Assembly: GCF_017301735.1 (NCBI RefSeq)
Contig: NZ_CP071090.1
Location: 7,926,001-7,990,000 of the forward strand
Direction: 5' to 3'
DNA from: Pyxidicoccus parkwaysis
GTDB lineage: Bacteria > Myxococcota > Myxococcia > Myxococcales > Myxococcaceae
DNA: 64,000 nucleotides
Shown: in pieces, positions 44,839 through 53,390 of the stretch
Layout: each line of letters starts with the position of its first letter
Numbering within the stretch: the stretch's first letter is position 1
Position numbers and translations under genes: made by a program
The notes under the pieces: generated by a model
The model's database searches: none
What the model was told of the DNA's origin: nothing
What the model saw: only the letters and a program-made list of their open reading frames with translations

Positions 44839-46002
44839 ATGCCTCGCATCCAGATGCAGACGGTCCGGTCCGCACATCCGGAGCCGGTCGCCGCCGCGGA
44901 GGAGCTGGTGTCCCAGCTCTCTGGCCCCACGCCGAAGCTCGTCACCCTCTTCGCCTCGCGCGAGCGTGACCAGCAGGCCCTCAACCGCGCCCTGCGCGAG
45001 CGGCTGCCGAAGGGCACCCGGCTGGTGGGGGCGACGACCGCGGGCGAGCTGGACAACCAGGGCATCCACTCGGGCTCGGTGGTGATGGGCGCGCTGTCGG
45101 GCGGCTTCGAGGTGGGCGTGGGGGTGGGCGTGGGCCTGTCGCGAGACGCGCTCACCGCCGGGAGCCAGGCCATGTCGCGGGCGTGTCACGAGCTGGGCGT
45201 GAATCCGGAGGACCTGGACCCGCGCCGGCACGTGGGCATCGTCATGGACGACGGCTTCCGCCACAAGAAGGAGGAGCTGCTGCTCGGCCTGCTGGAGCGC
45301 AACCAGGGACTGATGCTCGTGGGAGGCGGCGCGAGCGACCACGAGCGGGATGCCACGAAGCAGTCCGCCCTCCTCCACGTGGATGGAGAGGTCTTCGCCG
45401 ATGCGGCCTGGGTCGTCCTCCTCCACCTTCCGGCGCCGTGGGCCGTGATGCGCTCGCACTGGTACGTGCCCGGTGGGGAGCGGCTGCGCATCACCCGCGT
45501 GGACGAGACGCACACGCGCGCGCTGGAAATCGACGGCCAGCCGGCGGCCCGCCGCTACGCGGAGCTGCTGGGCGTCAGCGTGGAGGAGTTGGAGCTCGGC
45601 AAGCCGCGCGGCTTCTCGCTGCGCCCCACCGCGGTGAAGGTGGGGCGCGAGTACTTCCTGCGCTCGCCGTGGAAGCCGCTGGAGGACGGCTCCATCCTCT
45701 TCGCCAACCTGCTGACGGAGGACACGGAGCTGGAGCTGATGCGGCTGGGCGACATGGTCGAGTCCACCCGGCGCTTCTTCACCGAGGAGATTCCTCGCCG
45801 CGTGCTCAACCCGCAGGCCGCTCTGCTGTTCCACTGCGGCGCGCGCATGTGGATGGCACAGTCGATGGGCGTGGCGTCCGAGCTCGCGCAGACGCTGCGC
45901 TACGCGCCGCCGGCCGTGGGCGCCAACGTGCAATTCGAAATCTACTCGGGGTTCAACCTCAACATGACGCTGACGGCGCTGGTGCTCGGCGCCGCACCGT
46001 GA
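44839..46002 (+). CDS. FIST N-/C-terminal domain sensor protein
   Basis: The 387-aa cytoplasmic product has a FIST_N domain (~30-190; KLVTLFASRERDQQ, GATTAGEL, GSVVMGALSGGFEVGVGVG) and a FIST_C domain (~205-370; LLHVDGEVFADAAWVV, ARRYAELLGVSVEEL, NPQAALLFHCGARMWM). FIST proteins bind small ligands such as amino acids and often work with signalling enzymes. The ATG at 44839 is chosen because the upstream extension to 44701 is Pro/Arg-rich and unlike protein; no strong ribosome site decides. It is convergent with the kinase-like gene of the polymerase/vWA operon (7-base gap). Confidence 0.9.
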   Translation: MPRIQMQTVRSAHPEPVAAAEELVSQLSGPTPKLVTLFASRERDQQALNRALRERLPKGTRLVGATTAGELDNQGIHSGSVVMGALSGGFEVGVGVGVGLSRDALTAGSQAMSRACHELGVNPEDLDPRRHVGIVMDDGFRHKKEELLLGLLERNQGLMLVGGGASDHERDATKQSALLHVDGEVFADAAWVVLLHLPAPWAVMRSHWYVPGGERLRITRVDETHTRALEIDGQPAARRYAELLGVSVEELELGKPRGFSLRPTAVKVGREYFLRSPWKPLEDGSILFANLLTEDTELELMRLGDMVESTRRFFTEEIPRRVLNPQAALLFHCGARMWMAQSMGVASELAQTLRYAPPAVGANVQFEIYSGFNLNMTLTALVLGAAP

Positions 46003-46009
46003 CGTCCGC

Positions 46010-48235
46010 TCACTCCGGGTTGTCCTTGAGGAGCAGCGTGAGGTAGCGGCTGAAGCGCAGCGTGCCGAGCGCGGACTGCTCGCGCTCCAGTTCCTCGCGG
46101 CGCCAGTGGAGACTGGCGCAGGCGCGCCGGGCCGCCTCCACCTTCAGGCCTGCCGCGTCCAGGTCCATCGTCCGGGCTTTCAGCTCCCGGGTGAGGCGCA
46201 GCGACTCCTGCTCCATGAAGCCGGAGACATCCGGTTCCTTCCTCCAGAGCAGCTCCGCGACCTCGGACTCCTCGGCGCTCAGGGCCTCGCGCAGCGCGGC
46301 GAAGCGGGCGGCCAGGGCCTCGGTCCGGCGCGCGCGCTCTGCCTGGAGCGCCTCCAGCTCCCGCTCGGTCCGGGCCCGGAACTCGAGCCAATTCTTCTCG
46401 AGAGCGATTTGCTGCGCCTCGGGAAGCTGAGTGGGCATCGACTCGCGCGCCCACTGCTCCAGCCCGGCGCGCCACTCGAGCAGGAGGGATTGGTGATGTG
46501 TGGGGAGCTTCTGAATGTTCGACGTGCTGCCGGCGACGATGCCCGCCGCCGTCAACACACCATTGCTCCGCAGCAGGTCGATGGCCTGGGAAGTCAGCCC
46601 GACGCCGCGAACCCGGGCCTTGTCGATGGGCTCGCGCCGCAGCACGTCGGCCACATGCTCCTCCTGGAGCATCCGGAGCGCCTCGGCGTGGGCCCGGTCG
46701 GCCGAGGTGAGGTTGGCGAGGCGCCGCTGGAGCTCCGCCTCCCAGGCTTGCTGCTCGCCTTCCAACGACTGGCGCGCATGCGATTCCTGTTCGCTGAGCG
46801 CCTTCCGCTGCTCGGTGAAGCCCGCGAGCTTCGCCTGGTACGCGTCGCGAGCCTTCTGGACGAACACGCCTCGAAGGCTGCTCATCGCCTCCAGGGCGGA
46901 CAGCAGCTCCGCGCATTGCGAGCGCGCCTCCTGTTCGACGCGCGCGCGGTCCTCTCGCAGTTGCTGAAGCCGGGCCTCCGCCTCCTCCAGGTCCTTCCGC
47001 GTCGTGGCGAGCGCTGCATCCACTGTCTGGAGCCGCTCGAGTCCTCGTGTCCGTTGGTATGCGGAGCGCGCCCAGGCCCATCCCAGGCCACCCGTGACGC
47101 CCAGCCCCATCAGCCACATGGGGGACATGGCCACGGAGAGCACGGCGGACAGTCCGCCCGCGAGGAGGATGCCGTTCGCCACCTGCCTGTCCTCCAGCGG
47201 CACCGCGCCGCGCGCTGCAGGGGCCGAGAGCTCGGGGACCATGAAGCGCGCCAGCTCGGACGCGGCGGTCTGGGACGGCGGAGCCTTCGCCTCCGGCGGC
47301 AGGGCTGGCATCACCCTGGGCACCTCGAGGCCGGCAATGGCCGCGCCGTCCAGGGGCGGCACGCTTCGAGGAGAACTCGGCAGGAGGGTGCCGAGCATGA
47401 AGGACGCCACCGCCCTCACCGGCGCATGGGGAGAAGCCAGCAGCGCCTTGAACAGCGCGGAGCGCTCGCGCTCGACGAAGTCCTTCTTGCGGAACAGCAG
47501 GCAGTCATCGCCGCCGTGGAAGCGCTTCCAGAGCGACGGCTCGTGGGCCAGGGCGACGAGGGAGGCCCACACCACCCAGGCGGAGAAGGAGTCCATCCGC
47601 TCGTCGAAGAAGTCCGGGGTCCGGTCCGGGTGCTGATAGTTGGCGTGCCCGCGCTCGTGGCTCGTTCGCCCGGCGAGCGCGGGGACGAACATGCCGTCGT
47701 AGTCCACCAGGCGCAGGCCCTCGGGAGTGACGACGACGTTGCCGTGCTGGAGGTCGCCATGAGCCACGCGCGCGCGCCTCAGGTCCTCCAGCAATTGCAG
47801 CCAGGCGGCCGCGAGGTCGAAGAGCGCCTTCGGCGACGCATGGTGCTTGTCGACGTGGGCGGCGAGGGACTCGCCCTGTACCCACTCCATCTTCACGATG
47901 GGGAACCAGTGGCCCTGCACCTGGATGCCCCGTGAGAGGAAGGCGACCTCCACGGAGGACGACATCCAGTTCATGGACAGGTGCCGGATGACTTCCGCGT
48001 AGCGCACCGCCTGGTCCTGCTGGATGGGGCGGGTGAAGCAGCGCACCGCGAAGTCCCGCTCACCACAGCGCAGCTTGTAGACGGTGGCGAAGTTCCCCGC
48101 GCGAGGACGAGGCAATCCGGCCAGGGCTCCGCTCCCCATGACTTCCGGCACGCCCGCCCGGAGCTCGGGGTCCGCGAAGGCCTGGCGCGGGTGCTGGAGG
48201 GCCGCCTGGTAGTCGCTGTCGGACGGAAGCTTCAC
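46010..48235 (-). CDS. Kinase-like protein of a vWA-PP2C-kinase triad, with membrane helices, coiled coil and HhH motif
   Basis: The 741-aa product starts at GTG 48235, directly after the PP2C stop. The N-terminal kinase domain (~45-290) has HGDLQHGN (Asp-161, Asn-166) and DYD (Asp-178) in place of HRD and DFG. The usual ATP-binding Lys is Arg-65 in FAVRCF, so activity is uncertain. Two membrane helices lie near 355-395, then a long coiled coil (~395-500) and a helix-hairpin-helix (~535-570; RVRGVGLTSQAIDLLRSNG). Kinases with these traits accompany vWA and PP2C genes in the TerY-P triads. It is last in the operon. Confidence 0.88.
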   Translation of the reverse strand: MKLPSDSDYQAALQHPRQAFADPELRAGVPEVMGSGALAGLPRPRAGNFATVYKLRCGERDFAVRCFTRPIQQDQAVRYAEVIRHLSMNWMSSSVEVAFLSRGIQVQGHWFPIVKMEWVQGESLAAHVDKHHASPKALFDLAAAWLQLLEDLRRARVAHGDLQHGNVVVTPEGLRLVDYDGMFVPALAGRTSHERGHANYQHPDRTPDFFDERMDSFSAWVVWASLVALAHEPSLWKRFHGGDDCLLFRKKDFVERERSALFKALLASPHAPVRAVASFMLGTLLPSSPRSVPPLDGAAIAGLEVPRVMPALPPEAKAPPSQTAASELARFMVPELSAPAARGAVPLEDRQVANGILLAGGLSAVLSVAMSPMWLMGLGVTGGLGWAWARSAYQRTRGLERLQTVDAALATTRKDLEEAEARLQQLREDRARVEQEARSQCAELLSALEAMSSLRGVFVQKARDAYQAKLAGFTEQRKALSEQESHARQSLEGEQQAWEAELQRRLANLTSADRAHAEALRMLQEEHVADVLRREPIDKARVRGVGLTSQAIDLLRSNGVLTAAGIVAGSTSNIQKLPTHHQSLLLEWRAGLEQWARESMPTQLPEAQQIALEKNWLEFRARTERELEALQAERARRTEALAARFAALREALSAEESEVAELLWRKEPDVSGFMEQESLRLTRELKARTMDLDAAGLKVEAARRACASLHWRREELEREQSALGTLRFSRYLTLLLKDNPE

Positions 48236-48991
48236 TCACTGCTCCACGGTGAGCTGGAGGAGTGTCACGTCGTCATTGCGCATGGCCTTCTCCGCGCGCA
48301 GCCGACCGATGAGCGCCTCGAATGCGGCACGGCCTTCGCCTGAAAAAGTGCCGGGGAGCAGCGTCCAGGGAGCATGCCCGCGCTCGTGCTCCGCGAGGAA
48401 CCAGCACGCCAGCGCATCCGTCATCAGGTAGAGCGTGTCTCCGTCGCGCAGGTCTCCCGAGGCGCTGCGCACCTGCGCGCCCACGCGCCCGTTCTGATGA
48501 GCGTGCGTCGAGAGGAGGAACGGAGTGGAGCCGAACGCGGCGGACTGCTCCAGGGGAAATGCGCGGAGGAGTACACCGCCTCGGAGCTGGAAGAGGCACG
48601 AGTCCCCTATCGCCAAGGCCTCCCACGTACGGCGGCCCTCCTGCTCCCGAAGCGTCACGCCGAGGAGCGTGGCGAACGCGCCCTCGCGCAGCTTCTCCTC
48701 CGCGTACCAGGGGAGCTGCTTCGCGCCGACGTGCTCATGCCACTGACGCTGGAGTGCGGGGAGCACGGAAAGGAGTCCAGATGCATCGGCGACTTCTCCG
48801 CGCGCGAAGGCTCCCGCGAGCAGCCGCGCCCACAGGCCGGAGAACAGGCTCTCCGTCGCACCATCCGCGACGGCCGCATGGAGCGTCATTCCTTCGAGCA
48901 TGCTTCTGCTCTCGGGTGCGTACGCGTCCTCGTTCTCGGAAGGTGCGTTCCCCGCCTTCTGGAGTGAGGCGGCTTCGAGGTGGATGCGCAC
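48236..48991 (-). CDS. PP2C family protein serine/threonine phosphatase (triad member)
   Basis: The 251-aa cytoplasmic product starts at GTG 48991 (GAGG seven bases upstream). All PP2C metal and catalytic motifs are visible: ENEDAY, VADGATES, AIGDSCLF, MTDALA and NDDVTLLQL, although NQDA reads NEDA. It should remove phosphates set by the kinase-like protein. It lies between the vWA gene (9-base gap) and the kinase gene (no gap), the standard order of the triad. Confidence 0.9.
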   Translation of the reverse strand: MRIHLEAASLQKAGNAPSENEDAYAPESRSMLEGMTLHAAVADGATESLFSGLWARLLAGAFARGEVADASGLLSVLPALQRQWHEHVGAKQLPWYAEEKLREGAFATLLGVTLREQEGRRTWEALAIGDSCLFQLRGGVLLRAFPLEQSAAFGSTPFLLSTHAHQNGRVGAQVRSASGDLRDGDTLYLMTDALACWFLAEHERGHAPWTLLPGTFSGEGRAAFEALIGRLRAEKAMRNDDVTLLQLTVEQ

Positions 48992-49000
48992 GGCTGGCCT

Positions 49001-49834
49001 CTAGCGCAGGTTGCTCGGCCGCGTTCCGATGTTCAGGAACTTGATGAGCGAGATGATGTCCGCGTTGAAGACGAAGCCTCGTGCGCCCTCGCTGACCTGG
49101 AGGCCCTCCTCGCGCGCGGCCGACAGCATTCCCGGCGTCAGTGGACTGGAGAGATGGAAGAGGAGCCGCGCATGCGCGTCCGGCAGCGTTGCTTCCGAGT
49201 TGGGAAACTGGATGGGCGTGGCCGTATGCGCGGACAGGTGCACGTTGAGCAGCAGCACTGCTCCGTCCGTCGTGCGCAGCCCGCGCAATTCGGAGGCGAT
49301 TCCCGTGGGGTCTCCGTCCGTGGGCTGACCGTCGGAGATGTTCACGACGATGGGCGGGAAGCCCTCGGGATGCTGGCGCACCCACTCACCCACGATGCCT
49401 GTCGCGCGATTGAGCGCCTGGCACATGGGCGTGGCGCCGTTGGCCACGGACTCGAACCAGATGGGGAAGCGGACCTTCTCGCGCACCAGTCCGCCCATGC
49501 CGTCCTCACGCTCGCGCGTGCGCTCCTCCAGCCGCGCGGGGGCATGGCCAATCTCGCTGATGGGGACGAGGGTGCGTCCCGCGAGCGGCCCCCGGAAGGC
49601 AGGCGCCACCTCGCCGCCGTAGCCGAGCACGCCAAGGTGGAAGTAGTCGCGGATGCCCTCCTCGCGCGCGCACCGGACCACGAGGTTCTGCAGAAGCCGG
49701 TTGGTGACGTCCGCCACCCCGTCCGCCTTGCGCCGCTGCGAGCCGCTGAAGGGTTCCTCCATGGAGCCGGACTGGTCGATGAGGATGAGGATGCACGCCG
49801 GGTTCGTCCGGCTGATCTCCGCCGAGTACGCCAT
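49001..49834 (-). CDS. TerY-like von Willebrand factor A domain protein (triad member)
   Basis: The 277-aa product is a cytoplasmic vWA domain with a complete MIDAS site: DQSGSM (Asp-20, Ser-22, Ser-24), the Thr in NGATPMCQAL, and the Asp in NISDGQPTDG. This suggests a metal-dependent scaffold for protein binding, as in TerY. AGGGAG precedes the ATG at 49834. The vWA, PP2C and kinase genes form the triad known from tellurite-resistance (Ter) and related stress islands, but no other ter gene is seen. The propeller gene lies 86 bases upstream. Confidence 0.92.
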   Translation of the reverse strand: MAYSAEISRTNPACILILIDQSGSMEEPFSGSQRRKADGVADVTNRLLQNLVVRCAREEGIRDYFHLGVLGYGGEVAPAFRGPLAGRTLVPISEIGHAPARLEERTREREDGMGGLVREKVRFPIWFESVANGATPMCQALNRATGIVGEWVRQHPEGFPPIVVNISDGQPTDGDPTGIASELRGLRTTDGAVLLLNVHLSAHTATPIQFPNSEATLPDAHARLLFHLSSPLTPGMLSAAREEGLQVSEGARGFVFNADIISLIKFLNIGTRPSNLR

Positions 49835-49920
49835 GGTCTCCCTGGGACTAAGCCGTGGTGGCAAAGGCTGAAAGCGTAATGCAGCAGGGCCGGAGCCGAA
49901 TAGCTGGGAATGGACCGCGC

Positions 49921-50811
49921 CTACTTCGCATCGGGCCCGGCGGGCTCCGACCAGGTCGTCCCATCGAAGCGCAGCAGGCTTCGCGGGCCCACGGACCACA
50001 GCACATCGCCTGCGGCGTCCAGGCGATGCGTGAGTGGCCGATGCATGCCGGGCGTCACGTCGGAGAACGTGCCGCGTGCGTAGGTGTGGAGGCCGTGCAG
50101 GCCCGACGTGAGGTAGAGCTTCTGGCCATAGGCGCAGATGGACCAGAAGCTCTCCGCGGTGGTGCCTCGTTGCAGTGCGCGCCAGCCGTGCCGGCCTCCC
50201 CGGTACAGCGTGCCTTCGGCGCCCGCCACCACCACTTCGCCTCGTGACAGACAGCGGACCGCGTACAGATGCGCGCGCGTCGGGGGGTGCAGGTAGCGCC
50301 AGCGCGAGCCGTCGAAGTGCGCCGCGACGCCGTCCATGCCGACGACGTAGAGGTCGTCTCGCGCGAAGCCGTCCAGGTCGAGGAAGGCATTCTCCCGCCA
50401 TGGGTCCAGGCCTCGCTCCAGCCGCAGCCAGGAGCCTGATTGCACGCGGTAGAACTGCCCGCCCCGGCCGCAGGCGAAGAACGCGCCGTCCACCGCGCGC
50501 ACGCGCTCCAGCGGGCCGCGTGCTTCGGCCTCGGTGATGACGTACTCGCGGAAGCGACCCCGGATGCGCCAGGGCGTCAGTGGCCGTTCCCACTCCCCCG
50601 CCCATGACACATGGCCCTGCCGGCCCAGTGCGCAGACGAGGCCATGGTGGTGGGCCACCGAGATGAGGAAGTCATCCACCACGTCGTGCCGGAGCCACGT
50701 GCCCGCGAGCTTCACGTAGAGGCGCGAGGCCGGTGCGTCCGTGAGGCCCGCGCTGACGACGAGCGTGTCGGCGTCCACGGCCACTCCGTCCGTGAAGAAC
50801 ACGGCGGACAT
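49921..50811 (-). CDS. Beta-propeller-like protein linked to the polymerase/vWA operon
   Basis: The 296-aa product lacks a signal peptide and is built of repeated ~40-residue units with Gly-Trp/Asp-Gly turns (GRQGHVSWAGEW, GVAAHFDGSRWRYL, GAEGTLYRGGRHGWRAL, SLLRFDGTTWSE), suggesting a cytoplasmic six- or seven-blade propeller of the WD40/BNR type. GAGG is nine bases before the ATG. It starts six bases after the polymerase stop, so it is tightly coupled to that gene. It may be a protein-binding platform; its function is unknown. Confidence 0.8.
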   Translation of the reverse strand: MSAVFFTDGVAVDADTLVVSAGLTDAPASRLYVKLAGTWLRHDVVDDFLISVAHHHGLVCALGRQGHVSWAGEWERPLTPWRIRGRFREYVITEAEARGPLERVRAVDGAFFACGRGGQFYRVQSGSWLRLERGLDPWRENAFLDLDGFARDDLYVVGMDGVAAHFDGSRWRYLHPPTRAHLYAVRCLSRGEVVVAGAEGTLYRGGRHGWRALQRGTTAESFWSICAYGQKLYLTSGLHGLHTYARGTFSDVTPGMHRPLTHRLDAAGDVLWSVGPRSLLRFDGTTWSEPAGPDAK

Positions 50812-50817
50812 GGGCGG

Positions 50818-53250
50818 CTACCTCGACGGCGGAGGCTCGCCGCCTTCGGTGGGCTCCACCTGCTCCGGGTCGAGCACCACGTTGAGCACCGGACGCGCAT
50901 TCGAGAGCAGCGGCGCGAACAGGGACGGCTGGCCCGGGTCGTCGAACACCGTCGCGTAGTCCTCGGGCTTCAGCGCACGCACCAGCCGGGCGGCGAACGT
51001 CTCCTTGAGCAGCCGCACGTAGTACTCGGCGTCGTAGTCGCGCGGGTCGTTCGCGGCGCTGACTTCGCGGCTGTCCTCCGGGTCCGGCAGCAGGCCCGCG
51101 CGTCCGCCCACCGCGCGGTACACGCGCACGCGCTCGCCCACCGCCCAGTCCTTCCGCCCTCCCGAGAGCATGGCCTCATACGGCAATTCGCGCCGTCGCT
51201 CGCGGATGCCGAAGTACTGCGACGGGCTCTTCGTCAACCGCACCCGCGAGGACACGTCGAACGTGGGCACCTGCCGCCTTCGCAGCGCCATCACCGTCGA
51301 GACATACGCGTCTCGCACTCCAGGAATGTCCCCCACGAGCAGGCAGCGCAGCGCGCGGCGCAGGAAGTCCTCGCCGAAGGGCTCCGCCCGGCTGGAGCGG
51401 AACGCCACACCGCGCAGGACGAGTGCCCCGTCGTACGGCTGCAGCGCGTAGTTCTTCGGTTCGTGCGACAGCATCGCCGCATAGCGCCCGTCGAACTCCA
51501 GCTTCACGCGAGGCGGCAGCAGCGCGGCGACCTCGGAGACCACGCGCCGCTCGTCCAGCTCGCGCCAGTCCTCCGGCACCGCGAAGTACACGCCGTCCGT
51601 GTCGGCCTCCAGCAGCGTGACGCCCCGCCGCGCCAGTTCCCGGCACAGCAGTGACAGCACCGCGCGCCCATGCCGCGTCACCTCGTTGGCGGCGTGGACG
51701 TCCGAGAAGCGCGTCAGCCCCACCGCGCCCATGTACCCATAGGCCGAGTTGACGACAATCTTCATCGCCGCCGACAGCGCCTCGTGCGTGTACCGCTCCT
51801 GCGAGCCAGGAGGCGCGGCCTTCGCCTTCGCCTTGGCCGCGAGCCGCTGGTCCACCAACCGGTCCACCAGCGCGAGCAGCGCACCGAGCCTGTCCCGCTT
51901 CGGACCGATGCGGTACTGGCGCATCAGCGACGGGTACAGGCTCGCGACGTCCGCCTTCACCACGTGTCTCGCGACGCCAGTGGCGAACAGGTGCAGCGCC
52001 GCGCCGCTGTGCGAGGTGCCGTCTCCCTCCTCGTGCGCGGGCAGCGCCGCTCCTGCTCGCAGGTACGCGCGCACCAGCAGCGGGTCCAGCACGCCGGTGG
52101 CGGGGCCCGCGTCGGCGAGGCGCTCGTAGCGGCGCGGCGCCATGCGGGCCAGCGCGAAGGCCGCTCCGCCCAGCAGGCGCGCGAGGCCCGCGGCCTCATT
52201 CACATCCTCACGGGCATAGCGGCGCACCCGCTCGGGGTCCTTCAAGAAGACTTCGTGGACCTTCGCGCCGGGGATGAGCTCGCGCTCGGGCCCGGAGATG
52301 CCGAGGTGCTTCGCCACCACCTTGAGCCCGTGGCCCGGCAAATCCCTCGCGGAGAAGTCGTGCCGCAGCACCGCGTCCAGCGTGTCGATGAGCTCGCGCC
52401 CTGGCACCGTGTACCGGCTGCGGCGCATCGCATCCGAGCGTCCCGCCGGCCCGCGCCCCACTGCGGCGCCTCGCGAGGCCGGACGCTGCCGCAGCCCCGG
52501 CGCGCCCGCGCGCCCCATCGCGAGCGGCACGTCGAGCAGCCGCGCCCGGCGCGCGAGGAATGGCAGGTCGAAGCCGTGCAGGTTGTGGTTCTCGATGACG
52601 TCCGGGTCGTGGAAGCGGATGCGCTCCATCAGCCGGAGGATGAGGTCCGCCTCGGCGGTGTCGTCGTTGCCGTGCGCGTCGAGCACCTCCGTCCCGCCGG
52701 CCGGGTCCCTCAACGCCACGAGGAAGATGCGGTCCTTCTCCGCGTCCAGGCCCGTCGTCTCCAGGTCGAACTGGAGGCGGCGCAAATCGTCGAAGCCCAG
52801 GTCGCGGAAGTACGTGCGCCCGGTGGCGGTGAGGTACTGCTCCTCGGGCGGCAGCGAGAGCACCGTGTTCGAGTCCAAATCGCGCAGGTGCCCGAAGGAA
52901 CGCCCCAGCCGCCGCGACGTCCCATGCAGCAGGGCCGCCGTCAGCGCCCGCCCGTCATTCGCGCGCACGACGTAGCGCAGCGCCCCGGGCCCCTCCAATT
53001 CCTCCCACGTCACCACGTTCGGCGCGGGCCCTTCCTTCTCCGGACGCAGCCGGTTCCCCAGGTGCGCCAGGTCCTCCAGCGACGACAGCAGGAGCCATGG
53101 CCGGAAGCGCACGTCCTCGCGCACCAGTCCGCCACCGCCGGGCAGACGTCGCCACACGAAGGCGCGGCCATCCGGCTCGGCCCACACCGAGACGATGCCG
53201 GGCGTCGGGTCCCAGCCCCAGAGCCACTCATCCTCCATCGGGTTGGCCAT
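50818..53250 (-). CDS. Family B DNA polymerase with 3'-5' exonuclease motifs
   Basis: The product is 810 aa from ATG 53250 (53238 and 53304 are alternatives). Exonuclease motifs are FDLETTGL (Asp-162, Glu-164), HNLHGFD and YAREDV. Polymerase motifs are ADVASLYPSL (motif A, Asp-434), KIVVNSAYGYMG (motif B) and LEADTDGVYF (motif C, Asp-550 and Asp-552), with Gly in place of the usual Ser after DTD. All metal-binding residues are kept, so both activities are expected. It is shorter than, and differs from, E. coli Pol II. It is first in an operon with the propeller and vWA/PP2C/kinase genes, an unusual association. Confidence 0.92.
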   Translation of the reverse strand: MANPMEDEWLWGWDPTPGIVSVWAEPDGRAFVWRRLPGGGGLVREDVRFRPWLLLSSLEDLAHLGNRLRPEKEGPAPNVVTWEELEGPGALRYVVRANDGRALTAALLHGTSRRLGRSFGHLRDLDSNTVLSLPPEEQYLTATGRTYFRDLGFDDLRRLQFDLETTGLDAEKDRIFLVALRDPAGGTEVLDAHGNDDTAEADLILRLMERIRFHDPDVIENHNLHGFDLPFLARRARLLDVPLAMGRAGAPGLRQRPASRGAAVGRGPAGRSDAMRRSRYTVPGRELIDTLDAVLRHDFSARDLPGHGLKVVAKHLGISGPERELIPGAKVHEVFLKDPERVRRYAREDVNEAAGLARLLGGAAFALARMAPRRYERLADAGPATGVLDPLLVRAYLRAGAALPAHEEGDGTSHSGAALHLFATGVARHVVKADVASLYPSLMRQYRIGPKRDRLGALLALVDRLVDQRLAAKAKAKAAPPGSQERYTHEALSAAMKIVVNSAYGYMGAVGLTRFSDVHAANEVTRHGRAVLSLLCRELARRGVTLLEADTDGVYFAVPEDWRELDERRVVSEVAALLPPRVKLEFDGRYAAMLSHEPKNYALQPYDGALVLRGVAFRSSRAEPFGEDFLRRALRCLLVGDIPGVRDAYVSTVMALRRRQVPTFDVSSRVRLTKSPSQYFGIRERRRELPYEAMLSGGRKDWAVGERVRVYRAVGGRAGLLPDPEDSREVSAANDPRDYDAEYYVRLLKETFAARLVRALKPEDYATVFDDPGQPSLFAPLLSNARPVLNVVLDPEQVEPTEGGEPPPSR

Positions 53251-53390
53251 GAGGGTGGCTACAGGGGCAGTGCCCTTCCGCGGGTGACCGTCGAGAACGC
53301 CCATGATGCAAGCCGCTCCGTGCACGCGATGCAAGGTGGGAAGGCCCCCTCTGTCGCGCCGCCCTGCGTCGGCACGGCAGGGGCCCCCCG

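Noticed and set aside
49001..49834. Tellurite resistance (ter) operon
   Set aside because: Only the vWA/PP2C/kinase triad is present; no TerB, TerC, TerD or TerZ-type gene is seen, so the resistance label is not supported.
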